Below are positions 1 to 10,881 of a stretch of 64,000 nucleotides of DNA, one piece after another. The first letter of the stretch is position 1; each line of letters starts with the position of its first letter. The notes under the pieces were generated by a model. It did no database searches and was not told where the DNA came from. It saw only the letters and a list, made by a program, of their open reading frames with translations. The stretch covers positions 381,101,331 through 381,165,330 of the forward strand of contig CM042688.1 in the NCBI GenBank assembly GCA_023614405.1. The letters are read 5' to 3'. A program made the position numbers and the translations under genes. The DNA comes from Avena insularis. Lineage: Eukaryota > Streptophyta > Magnoliopsida > Poales > Poaceae.

Positions 1-2156
1 AAAGAAAACATAGCATACTAGTATTCATCTTGTCCCTCAATAGAGTAGCAAATATAAATGCATAGGACACCTTCAAAGTTCATAAGAGTGACTAGATACA
101 ATAGTTTAAAACAAGCAATAACAAGTTATTCATCAATCAACTAGTCTTTGGACAATGCACATAGAACTAAGAATGGCCACTATGCTCTCAAAGTAGTGCA
201 TAAAGATAGAAGGTGGAGACTCAATGTAATGGTGGAAGAAAAGCCTTTTGTAAAAAGGAAGTAGGGATTCAAGTCTCATAAAGAGCTTCCAAAAATTATG
301 GTACTTATAGCTTTCAGCTCTCATTGCCCCTATCATAAGCATCTTGAAGGTGGTTAAGGTTAAAGTGACACAACTAAGAGGATATGCTTGACAAGTTATA
401 AAGCGAAATCTCATGCCCCTTACTTACAAAGACCAATCCTCATGCCACTCAACTTCAGTCACGAGTAAGCTCTTGTCATTGTAAGTATATGTGTATCATT
501 AAGAACTGCCAACAGGGTACAAAGTACAAGTGCAATGTTGAAAGCGTTCCCCATGAAACATGGTTCTGCTAATTTCAACTTATAAAGCGCAAGAATATAC
601 GCAACAAAGAAGGACCCAATGGTTCAAGTTTATTAGAGGCAATAAAGTAAAGTGTGCCATCAAGTTCGTGAGAGCTTTAATCACTAGTTTTCTCATAACA
701 AGTGAAAGGAAAACAAAAGCAAGAATATACTTGGAATAGCATAAGCTAGTAGGTAGGTATGGTGGACTCTTTGGAAAAACTTGGTTTAGGGAGTTGGATG
801 CATGAGTGAAACTCATACTTTGTGGTGGAGGCTAGCAAAAGACTGGGAGCGACAAACTAAGAGAGCAATAATGGCCATAATCATGCAGAGCGACAAAACA
901 TCATTGATCAAAGCATAAAGTGATACTACATGTTCAAAACTAAAGGATAATAAAGGCTATGGTTACTTGTGACAGTCATAACATGGTGTGAGCATGCGCC
1001 AAGTCAACCCAAATAAAGCATCAAAGGAGAATACCACTATACTATGCTTTAATATGCTAAAACAACGCATGACTCATCCAAGGCACATTAAGCAATCTCA
1101 ATTGTTTAACACAAGTCATGCTACAACAAAGAATACTAAGCATAAGGCCAAAACAATATCAAGCATGGCATGACAAAGCATAGGCCACAGTAAAAAACGA
1201 GCTCTTTTTACCACAAAAGTATAAACTTTCCTACTCTTTTCCGAACCAAACCAAACTAATTGCAAACCAAAGTGTGAAAGAGGGGGTCCAACCAACTTAT
1301 TAAGAAAACTAAGAAAACCAAGCAAACTAAAAACCAAAACAAAAACGAAAAAGAAGACGCTCCAAGAGAAACACAACTGTGCACGAAAAAATAAAAATGA
1401 AACGTTTGGAAGAAACCTGGAATTTTTATTGATGAAGAAGGGGGATGCCTTGTGCATCCCCAAGCTTTGACGCTTGTACTTCTTGGATATTTCTTGGGGT
1501 GACACGTGTGGCATCCCCAAGATTAAGATTTAGTCCATCCTTCATCTCATTACTCATTCCTTCCATACACCTGAAAATTTTCCTTCATACAAAACTTCAC
1601 ACAATCTCATTAGCAACATTAGTGCACTTAAGATAAATAAGTCTCAAGGTTAAGTTCTAACACCAAATAAACTTCCATTAGAACACTAGCTACTGTATAA
1701 CTTCCATAAAAAAGCTCAATTCCCCAAAGGAACTCAAGAAGGAACTAACAAGAAGCAAATGCAGAAAATGGCAGAAATCTGTCAAAACAGACCAGCAGGT
1801 AAAGACGAATTTTTTCGAAGACCTTCTGTTGCTCAAATCAAAAAGTGTTGAACTAACGAAAGTTAGATAACAACCTGGGTCAGAAGAACAAACAATTACA
1901 GCTCAAACCGACATACATAGCTCTCTCAGGAATTTTTACGGTGAAGCACAGAAATTTGTTTCGGGACAACAACCTTCCCAATAATTACTTCACTCTCATT
2001 AGAGGTTACTCTTGGCACAAAAAGCAAATAAAAAGGATAAGGAGAGGTTATTACAGAGATAATAACTTCCAAGACTCAACTAAAACTCTTGGGTTATCTC
2101 CCAACAAGTACTTTTCTTTAACGCCTCTAAGTTAGGCATAAGAAGCAAAGAAAGAA
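1..2156 (-). other. Non-coding internal region of the Ty3 element
   Basis: About 2.1 kb with only short accidental frames. Near 1441-1520 there is a short palindromic stretch, GGGATGCC...GCATCCCC, repeated in part as GCATCCCCAAG. This is the type of motif I associate with the non-coding internal domain of Sabrina/WHAM-type elements. It is A-rich on the plus strand (1260-1400), hence T-rich in element orientation. I see no pol domain, promoter or RNA gene. Confidence 0.55.
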
Positions 2157-3802
2157 TCAAGTGTTCTTAAATGAAGAAGCATTAAGACCAAATTTTGTTT
2201 TCATAGGAGAAGCAAAAGAAATCTTTTCTCTCTTTTTAGGGAAGTGTTCTATACCTTTCTTGAGTGGGAGTTGATATTTAATGGTGCCTTCTTTCATATC
2301 AATGATGGCACCAACAGTTCTAAGAAAAGGTCTTCCCAAAGTAATAGGACAAGAAGCATTGTATTCAACATCCAAAACATAGAAATCAACAGGGACATAG
2401 GAATCATTAACCATAATAAGAACATCATTAAGACTCCCCATGAGTTTCTTTTTAGCATTATCATCAAGTGGGATATTCAAATAACAATCTTCAAGAGGAG
2501 GCAAATCAAGTATATCATAAATCCTTCTAGGCATAATAGAAACACTACTATCAAGATCACACAAAGCTTTGAAATCAAAGTCATTCACTTTCATATTAAT
2601 GATGGGTTCCCAACCATCTTCTTGCTTTATAGGAATAGAAGCTTTATGTTTCATCTTTTCTTCTTTAATCTTTATGAGAGGATCAGTAATGTGTTTTGTA
2701 AAAGCCATGTTCATAGCACTAGCATTAGGACTTTTAGCAAGCTTTTGTAGGAACTTAATAACTTCAGAGATGTTGCAACCATCAAGATCAAAATCAACTT
2801 TATCATCTAAAGTAGTAGAACTATTAGTAGCCTCAACACTAGTGGTGGTAATAGTAGAAACACTAATGTTTTTAGCAATTTCATCTTCTCTTTCCCACTT
2901 AGCATGTAATGCAGCTAATAGTCTAACATTTTCATCAATTCTTACTTGTATGGCATTGGTAGCTGCAAAGGCATTCTCATTAGTTTCAGGTTTAGCGGCC
3001 ATTTTATTCAAAGTAGATTGAGCTTCAGCCAAAGATGCTATATTTCTTTCAGCATTAGAGAGTTTTTCCTCAATAGTTTTATTGAAAGCAGTTTGTTTAC
3101 TAATAAACTCTTTAAGCATAACTTCAACTTCAGAGGGAGCACTCTTATTGTTGTTGTAAGAATGTCCATAAGCATTACCATTGTTGGGAGGATATGGCTT
3201 ATAATTGTTGTTACCAAAATTGTTCCTATAAGCATTATTACCATAAGCATTGTTGCCAAAGTTGTTATTTCTTATGAAGTTCACATCAACTTTCTCTTCT
3301 TGAGCAACCAAAGAGGCTAAAGGAACATTATTTGGATCAATATGGGCTTTCCCATTAATAAGCATAGACATAATTATATCAATCTTATCACTCAAGGAGG
3401 AGGTTTCCTCAACAGAATTTACCTTCTTACCTTGTGGGGCTCTCTCAGTGTGCCATTTAGAATAATTAACCATCATATTGTCCATTTTTTTGTTGCAGCA
3501 CCCAAAGTGATGGTCATAAATGTACCTCCAGCAGCTAAATCCAATAGGTTCCTTCAAGAATAGTTTAATCCTGCATAAAAAGTTTGGATGATCATCCAAG
3601 CAGTCAGTCCATGAGTGGGACAATTCTTTACCAAAGATTTCATTTTTTCCCAAGCTTGAGCAACATGCTCATTATCAAGTTGTTTAAACTTCATTATTTC
3701 ACTTCTCATGGATATAATCTTAGCAGGAGGATAGTATTTTCCAATAAAAGCATCTTTGCACTTAGTCCAAGAATCAATACTATTCCTAGTTAAGGAATTC
3801 AA
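2157..3802 (-). pseudogene. Broken gag-protease frame of the Ty3 element
   Basis: Two overlapping minus-strand frames (3802-3554 and 3653-2157) together form a gag-protease remnant, separated by a frameshift near 3554-3653. The first holds a gag core (KCKDAFIGKYYPPAKI, then KFKQLDNEHVAQAWE). The second, 498 codons, begins out of phase, then reads gag again with an asparagine/glycine-rich tract (FGNNAYGNN repeats, roughly residues 130-170), a coiled-coil-like stretch, and a retropepsin-like domain in its last third. The active-site region reads ALCDLDSSVSIMP, and a downstream ILGRPFLRT-type segment appears as ITLGRPFLRTVGAIID. The family normally has a small residue where this copy has the second aspartate, so catalysis is doubtful. 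Nothing like RT or integrase follows. Function known for the family: capsid and polyprotein processing. This copy is almost certainly dead. Confidence 0.8.
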
Positions 3803-3918
3803 CCACTCTTTAGCTTTTCCAATAAAAGCATCCTAGTTAAGGAATTCAACCACTCTTTAATAAAAGCATCTTTAGCTTTTCCAATAAAAGCATCTTTAGC
3901 AACATGCTCATTATCAAG
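3788..3918. repeat. Local micro-duplications in the gag leader
   Basis: The block AAGGAATTCAACCACTCTTT occurs at about 3791 and again at about 3839, followed by repeated copies of TTTTCCAATAAAAGCATC. The 20-base AGCAACATGCTCATTATCAA near 3898 also occurs near 3659 inside gag. The 5' end of gag has thus been scrambled by short tandem and dispersed duplications. Confidence 0.7.
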
Positions 3919-4042
3919 AACTAATTTTTTTGTGTTTTTTGAAGAACAAAGCAAGCAAACAAAGCAAAAAGAAACTAAGCAAAAAATAAATAACAAAGTA
4001 AAGAGATTGGTTATGAGGGACTCCCCTTGTGAAGATGTCCTT

Positions 4043-4063
4043 GACTCCCCGGCAACGGTGCCA
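4043..4063 (-). promoter_or_regulatory. Primer-binding site, tRNA-Asp type
   Basis: On the minus strand this reads TGGCACCGTTGCCGGGGAG, complementary to the 3' end of plant tRNA-Asp apart from one base (A where G is expected). It lies six bases inside the LTR end, as expected for initiation of minus-strand DNA synthesis. It fixes the element's orientation as minus. Confidence 0.85.
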
Positions 4064-4069
4064 GAAAAA

Positions 4070-5589
4070 TGCTTGAAGGAGCACAGCAACAAGTTTCCCT
4101 CAGTTATGAAACCAAGGTTTAATCGAACTAGTAGGAGCAAGGAAACACCTCAAAGGTGTTACTAGCTGAGCTTTGGCAGGGCGCACTACCGGTGCTAGTA
4201 GCAACGTGGAGACCTGCACAACACAACCACAGAACTTTGTCCCCAACTTGCGATGAGGTTGTCAATCTCACCGTGTTTTGTGGATTAAACGTATTGAATG
4301 GAAAGAAGTAAAAGTTTGCAGAAAGTAAACACCAAGCATAAATAGTTTATAGATTGTATGTAAAAGACAAGGACCGGGTTCCATAGTTCACTAGAGGTGG
4401 CTCTCCTTAAGATAGAAAACATGCTGGGTGAACAAATTACAGCGGGGCAATTGACAAACACCGAGAAAGCAATACATGCATATACTAATCATTTTGACTC
4501 CTTTGAGACTTTATTGGGCAGTACAACATAATACATAGACCGCCATCCAACTGCATCTATGACTAATAATCCACCTTCAGGTTATCATCCGAACCCCCTC
4601 TAGTATTAAGTTGCAAGCAACAGATTATTGCTTTACGAATTGCGTGTAAGGTAAACAATACGATTGCTCTATGAACAAAGGATTGTTGTTTTCTCCCTAG
4701 TAGCAACAACACATCTAGAACCTTAGAGATTTCTGTCACTTCCCTAGATTACCAGAGGAATGAACCCACTATCGAGCATAAATACTAACTCTTGGAGTTG
4801 CTAGCATCTACTTGGCCAAGATAGCTACTAACAACGGAAAGCATGCAAGATCTAAAATAACAAAGACATGATAGAATCAATAATCAATCTGAAATAGCAT
4901 CTCAATATCCATCGGATCCCATAAACACAACATGTATGAATTACAAATAGATGATCTTGATCATGAACGGAGCTCACAAGATCTAAACATGAAAGCACAA
5001 AGGAGGAGAAACCAGCCATCTAGCTAGTACATGGATCCGTAGTCCAAGGATGAACTACTCACGCATCACACCGGTGGCTTGCATGGTGATGAAGAAGGCC
5101 TCCAGGGTGAATTCCCCTCTCCGGAGTGCGGAAGAGCTTGGATCCTCCCGATCTAGGGGCAGAGATGACGGACTCTGCACTCTTTCGTGGATTTTGATTG
5201 GGTACTTAGGGTTTTCGTCGAGGAAACTTATAGGCGGAAGGAGAGGCCGAGGTCTTTGGGTGCGGACCACCCCCAGCAGGCCAGGCCTGGCCGCGCGGCC
5301 AGGTGGTGTTGCCGACCCCCAACCCTTCTTTGTCTCGTATTCTGGCACTTGATCCCTTCCGGAAAAATAGGCACTTTGGCTTTTGTCCCGTCCAATTCCG
5401 AGAATATTCATTTTCTGACTTTTCTGGAACCAAAAACAACAGAAAACAGCAGCTGGCACTATGGCTCTTGTTAATAGGTTAGTCAAAGAAATCATAATAA
5501 AAGTACTCCAAAGTTGGAACAAAACACGAGAAAGTGGATAAAACTAAGCATGGAACATCAAAAATTATAGATACATTTGCAATGTATCA
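4070..5589 (-). repeat. 5' LTR of the Athila-type Ty3 element
   Basis: The plus strand starts TGCTTGAAGG and ends AATGTATCA, so the LTR is bounded TG...CA on either strand and is 1520 bp long. Most of it matches the solo LTR at 33820-35393, including the stretches TTGGCAGGGCGCACTACCGG and GGAACATCAAAAATTATAGA. The primer-binding site sits beside the 4070 end. Compared with the solo LTR it lacks about 45 bp at the primer-proximal (U5) end. Confidence 0.88.
5227..5236 (-). promoter_or_regulatory. TATA-like box of the Ty3 LTR
   Basis: The minus strand reads CGCCTATAAG, about 355 bp into the LTR. The same ten bases are conserved in the solo LTR at 35040-35049, which supports a role as the U3 promoter core. 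No transcription start can be read from sequence alone. Confidence 0.5.
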
Positions 5590-5971
5590 CTGTCCCAGCA
5601 ACGATCTAAACTACACGCCTCTAATTTATCAATTGCAAGTTTTACGTGGCTTAGGGATTTCGGAGATAGAACCATTCTTACCTACAAACATGAACCACAA
5701 TGAGGATAACCAAGTTATTAGCAACTCGTTGTAAATCAGATATCTACTATAGTAGGAGAGACAGACACCCGCCAGACACTTATGCAAAACAAGTTGCATG
5801 TCAGTCGTGGAACCGGTCTCATGTACGATGACATGTAAGGTTGGTCCGGGCCGCTTCATCCCACTATGCCACCAATATCCAAAATACATGAAAGATGCAA
5901 TAACATGATCATCATCGCCCACATATAAACATATTTGTACTACCTGTGCAAAGCACCTACGCATAGATCAG
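5590..5971 (-). other. Copia leader / untranslated internal region
   Basis: This lies between the primer-binding site and the Ty3 insertion point. It contains no recognisable gag domain; a 111-codon minus-strand frame shows no family resemblance. It contains motifs such as GTTGGTCCGGGCCGCTTCAT, which I have the impression of being frequent in Triticeae repeats. Confidence 0.55.
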
Positions 5972-5983
5972 GCTCTGATACCA
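5972..5983 (-). promoter_or_regulatory. Primer-binding site, initiator tRNA-Met type
   Basis: The minus strand reads TGGTATCAGAGC, complementary to the 3' end of plant initiator tRNA-Met and typical of Ty1/Copia elements. It starts four bases inside the LTR end at 5988. Confidence 0.9.
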
Positions 5984-5987
5984 CTCA

Positions 5988-7533
5988 TGGGTCCGCAGCA
6001 TAGAATTTTTTTTCCTACGATGAGAACTATACGCCAAGATCTATCTACTAGGTACAGAGAAAACGGGTGGACATACATCCATCGAGAACTTACCCTCGAA
6101 GACAACGAGGTTTGTTAACGAGTAGGAACTCATGGTTGATGCAGTCGTACACTTGCCGATCTCAAGATTGTGTGGAAGTCCGAGCGCCGCAAATCAGCAG
6201 CGCATCCGTACTCGCACACATGTATCTCGTTAATCTGAGACTGGGGGAATAATTCTAGAGGGGGAGAGAGATCCTTCAGGAGGAGGTGTGAGGAAGAAGG
6301 AGGAAGAGGGGGGCCTTTTATAGGAGGAGGGGGGGTGCCCCTGCCCATGGCCGGCGCCTCATGGGGGGTGACCCCTCACCTCCCCCATTCATGTGGTGGT
6401 AACCCCTCCACATTAAAATGCCTCTTCACATTCCCTTTTAAAGTCCCCACTTTAAATGCATTAAAATTCTCTAAGTTTAATGCTCTATCATTTAATAAAA
6501 CTCTTTTATTAAATTTATTAAGAATTTTGTTAATTACTTTAATTAACAAACATTCACATATAGTCCCTTGCAATATTTCAATAGCACATGCAGAACCACT
6601 TTCTGCAATTTCACCCGAAACAGTTCCAGTTTCTATCGAAACAATTCCTGCGCTTTGCAAGTCTTTCATCTAAAACATATGTGCTCCAAAATGGTGTCTG
6701 GTAACTCTTAAGTGTGTCACCCTACGGTTCACTAATAATGCAGACATGATTGAGACTCCTCTCAGATCAATAATCAGAAGCAGGACCTGGATATCCATAC
6801 TGACTCCTGCATATTGAACGATGACTTCTGTGATCATGAGAACCTTTAAGGCTTGTAATTTAATCCCTTTGTCTCATGATATAATACATGTCCAAGATTC
6901 GATCATCGGTATCCAAATACCTAGTTTTATCTCGTTACCGACATGCACTCTTTTCTTGTTCCCGTGATATAACATTCTAGTGATCACATCACTTGCTTGC
7001 AAGCTATCTTAATGTGATATCACCGAGAGGGCCCAGAGTATAATTATCCGTCATCAGGATTGACAAATTCCACTCTTCATCCATGAGCCCTTCGTAGTAC
7101 TAAACCCATCTTTATAGTCACCCTGTTACGGTGTGACATTTGATGTTATCAAGATACTCTTTAGGTGTTCGCAATTAACATGATCTCATGGTCTAAGGAT
7201 AAATATTACTTCGTATGATGTTATAGCAATATAAACATAATGACTTGATTGTAATGCTATACTTTGGATGAATGTTCATCGCATCATTTCACAAATGTTG
7301 TGACCTTGTTATTAACAACATCCAATGTCCATGATCAGGAAACCTTGATCATCTTGTTAATCAACAAGCTAGTATATAAGAGAGGCATAACTAGGAACCC
7401 TTTTTGTTTATTAAACACACATGTATTGATGTTTCCGATCAATACAATTATAGCATGCAAAATAAACATCTATCATATATAAGGAATACATAATAACAAC
7501 TTTATTATTGCCTCCCAGGGCATATTTCCTTCA
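5988..7533 (-). repeat. 5' LTR of the Copia element
   Basis: It is 1546 bp long and bounded TG...CA. The minus-strand start TGAAGGAAATATGCCC is the characteristic opening of BARE/Angela/WIS-group LTRs. The TATA box at 6314-6324 lies about 1.2 kb into it, consistent with a long U3. Confidence 0.85.
6314..6324 (-). promoter_or_regulatory. TATA box of the Copia LTR
   Basis: The minus strand reads CCTATAAAAGG, a near-ideal plant TATA box in a GC-rich setting, on the same strand as the element. Confidence 0.6.
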
Positions 7534-9756
7534 GTGTGTTCTATTCATAAAACAAGTGGATCCACTAGATATCATTGCATGTGTCTTCTTTTCATAAACC
7601 ACATGTATCCACTAGATTTTATTGCATGTGTGTTGTTGTCCTAAACCACATGGATCCACTAGGTTTATTCCATGTGAGTTCTTTTCATAAACCACATGGA
7701 TCCACTAGATGTCATTGCAGGTGTGTTCTTTTTGTAAACCACATGGATCCACTAGATGTCACTACATATCTGTTCTTTTCCTAAACCACAGGGATTCACT
7801 TGAGTCATTCCATGCGTGTTCTTTTCATAAACCACATGGATCCAGTAGATGTCATTGCATGTGTGTTCTTTTCATAAACCACATGGATTTAATAGATGGC
7901 ATTGCATGTGTGTTTGTTTCCTAAACCACATGGATCCACTAGAGTCATTCCATGTGTGTTCTTTTCATAAACCACATAGATCCAATAGATGTCATTGCAT
8001 GCATATTCTTTTTTATAAACCACATGGATCCACTAGATGTCATTGCATGTGTGTTATTTTCATAAACAAGATGGATCCACTAGAAGTCATTGCATGTGTG
8101 TTCTTTTCATAAACCACATGGATTTACTAGATGTCATTGCATGTGTGTTCTTTTCCTAAACCGCATGGCTCCACTAGAGTCATTGCATGTGTGTTATTTT
8201 CATAAACCAAATGGATCCACTAGATTTCATTGAATGTGTGTACGTTTCCTAAACCACATGGACCCACTAGAGTCATTGCACGTGTGGTCTTTTCATAAAC
8301 CACATGGGTCCACTAGATGTCATTGCATGTCTGTTCTTTTCATAAACCACATGGATTCACTAGATGTCATTGGAGATCTGTTGTTTTCATAAACCTCATG
8401 GATCCACTACATGTCATTGCATGTGTGTTCTTTTCCTAAACCACATCAACCCACTAGAGTCATTCAGTGTGTGTTCTTCTCATTAACCACATGGATCCAA
8501 TAGATGTCATTGCACGCGTGTTCTTTTCATAAACCACATGGATCCACTATATGTCATTGCATGTGTGTTATTTTCATAAACCACATGGATCCACTAGAAG
8601 TCATTGCATGTGTGTTCTTTTCATAAACCACATGGAGCCACTAGATGTCATTGCATGTGTGTTATTTTCCTAAACCACATGGATCCACTAGAGTCATTCT
8701 ATGTGTGTTGTTTTCATAAACCACATAGATCCACTAAATGTCATTGCATGTGTGTTCTTTTCGTAAACCACATGGATCCAATAGATTGCATTGCATGTGT
8801 GTTCTTTTCATAATCCACATGGATGCACTAGATGTCATTGCATGTGTGTTATTTTCCTAAACCTCATGGATACACTAGAGTCATTGCATATGTGTTCATT
8901 TCCTAAACCACATGGATCCACTAGATGTCATTGCATGTGTGTTCCTTTCCTAAACGACATGGATCCACCAGATGTCATTGCATGTGTGTTATTTTCATAA
9001 AAAAGATGGATCCACTAGAAGTCATTGCATGTGTGTACTTTTCATAAACCACATGTATTTAATAGATGTCATTGCATCTGTGTTGTTTTCCTAAACTGCA
9101 TGGATGCACTAGATTCATTGCATGTGTGTTATTTTCATAAACCACTTGGATCCACTAGATGTCATTGCATGTGTGTTCTTTTCCTAAACCACATGGACCC
9201 ACTAGAGTCACTACATGCGTGGTCTTTTCATAAACCACATGGGTCCACTAGATTGCATTGTGTGTGTGTTCTTTTCCTAAACCACATGGATCCACTAGAT
9301 GTCATTGCATGTGTGTTCTTTTCCTAAACCAAATGGATCCACCAAATGTCATTGCATGTGTGTTATTTTCCTAAACCACATGGATCCACTAGAGTCATTC
9401 CATGTGTGTTTTTTTCATAAAGCACATGGATCCACTAGATCTCATTGCATGTGTGTTCTTTTCATAAACCACATGGATCCACTAGATGTCATTGCATGTG
9501 TGTTCTTTTCCTAAACCACATGGATCCACTATATTTCATTGGATGTGTGTTATTTTCCTAAATAACATGGATCCACTAGAGTCATTCCATGTGTGTACTT
9601 TCCATAAACCACATGGATCCACTAGATGTCATTGCATGTGTGTTCTTTTCATAAACCACATGGTTCCACTAGATGTCATTGCATCGGTGTTCTTTTCCTA
9701 AACTACATGGATCCACTAGATGTCATTGCATGTGTGTTCTTTTCCTAAACCACATG
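7534..9756. repeat. 47-bp minisatellite array, block 1
   Basis: This is a head-to-tail array of a 46/47-bp unit. In order its pieces read ATGTGTGTTCTTTTCATAAA, then CCACATGGATCCACTAGATG, then TCATTGC. Units carry either CATAAA or CCTAAA, and end either AGATGTCATTGC (47 bp) or AGAGTCATTCC (46 bp). Each unit normally holds a BamHI site (GGATCC). The 46-bp variant recurs every four to five units (about 187 or 234 bp), a short higher-order pattern. Frames of 60-100 codons here (HKPHGSTRCHCM and similar) are artefacts of the repeat. Confidence 0.95.
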
Positions 9757-10881
9757 TGTCGTTGTATTGGGAACGGCAGTACCTAAGCAGGTTAGATAGA
9801 GGTGTGGGGACTAGCAGGGAAGCTCCCGACGGCGTCCGCAGGCGGGATTGGATACGAGCAAGTGTAGCGAGACACAAGAAGTACCCAAGTTCAGAGCCCT
9901 CATGGTGCGGTAAAGCTCCTACTCCTGATGATCTAACTATGAGCAGTATACAGGCTACAATCGCTCTTGGAGTTGTATCTTCTATCTACCTCCTTAAATG
10001 CACTGAGACCAACCCTATGTCCGTATCTGTCTATATGTGTATGTGTGTGTGCATCTAAGAGTGAGCTAGCTAGTAGAGAGCTAGATCTCTAGATGTGATC
10101 GATGGAAGTGAGAATCCATGAGAGAGTTCCCTCCCTGGTGCCTTATAAAGGTGGCCCAAGGGACAAAGGTGGGACCCACTTGCCTAACTACACTATGCAT
10201 GTGTCATCTAATAGTATAAGGTGTCATGCATAGTGTCTACTATTTATTACATCATCTGAATAGTAGAGGCATGGTAGTAGTATGGCTCGGGTCTTGTTGG
10301 TCATCTCCTTGTCCTTCCTGACTTCTCGCTGTTTGCTGGTTGCACGTCTCTATGCGTACGTAGCTGCTAGTCCTTCTGGCCAGAATATAGTGTACGGCAT
10401 CGATCGGAAGAGGAAGAGCCAACTGGAGCCGTACGTGGCCAGCCCTTCCGATCGATCGGAGGCAGTGCAACAACGATCCGGCTGGGGGGCGAGTCGGCCC
10501 AGCGGTAGGCGACCGGGAGTGGCCCAGCTGGATCGGCCTAGCTAGGCAGAGCGCTCAGGAAGGCCTAGCCGGGGCGGGCACTAACCAGGTAATAGCCCAG
10601 CCGGGCGAGGCTGCAGCGGCCCACCCGCATGGAGGCGGTGGACGCCCAGCTGGGCAAGGCGGGACAACGGGGCGAAGGCCAGGCTGGGGGAGGCCCATCC
10701 GGGAAGCGGAGGTAGCAGAGCCCAGCCGGGGAGGCTGGATGGAGAGGTTGTGGTTCAGTCGGCTGGGCGGGCCGGCCCGGAACACCTAGTTCTGTAGTTT
10801 TTCCTTTATTTCTTGTATCTTTTGCCTTTTTTATCTATTTCGGAGGGTCTTTGGGGGTACCCGGGGACAATCCCCCCGACA
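9757..10881. mobile_element. Solo LTR (1125 bp) with 5-bp target duplication ACATG
   Basis: The insertion begins TGTCGTTGTATTGGG and ends CCCCCCGACA, giving perfect five-base terminal inverted repeats TGTCG/CGACA. It is flanked by ACATG at 9752-9756 and 10882-10886; removing it restores an uninterrupted satellite unit. No second LTR or internal domain is present, so it is a solo LTR left by LTR-LTR recombination. It is GC-rich at 10480-10790, with repeated GCCCAGCCGGG-like motifs, and has a CCTTATAAAGG TATA-like palindrome at 10141-10151. Family not recognised; strand not determined. Confidence 0.85.

Larger units (their letters stand above)
1..5589 (-). mobile_element. Athila-type Ty3 LTR retrotransposon, 5' part (continues past the left edge)
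   Basis: Read on the minus strand, the order is LTR (5589 to 4070), primer-binding site (4063 to 4043), leader, gag, protease-like domain (3802 to 2157), then more than 2 kb without coding capacity. The LTR has the look of Triticeae Sabrina/WHAM elements, a tentative family call from memory. No reverse transcriptase or integrase motif is visible in the 2.1 kb left of the protease. The copy is therefore non-autonomous or its pol lies outside the window. The 3' LTR is not present. The element interrupts the leader of the neighbouring Copia element, so it is the younger insertion. Confidence 0.8.
5590..7533 (-). mobile_element. Copia LTR retrotransposon, 5' LTR plus leader (BARE/Angela/WIS-like)
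   Basis: On the minus strand the LTR runs from 7533 (TGAAGGAAATATGCCC) to 5988, followed by the initiator-Met primer site and about 380 bp of leader, which is then interrupted at 5589/5590 by the Ty3 element. The rest of the Copia element should lie beyond the left window edge. The right end abuts the 47-bp satellite directly, so this element inserted into the satellite array. Confidence 0.8.
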
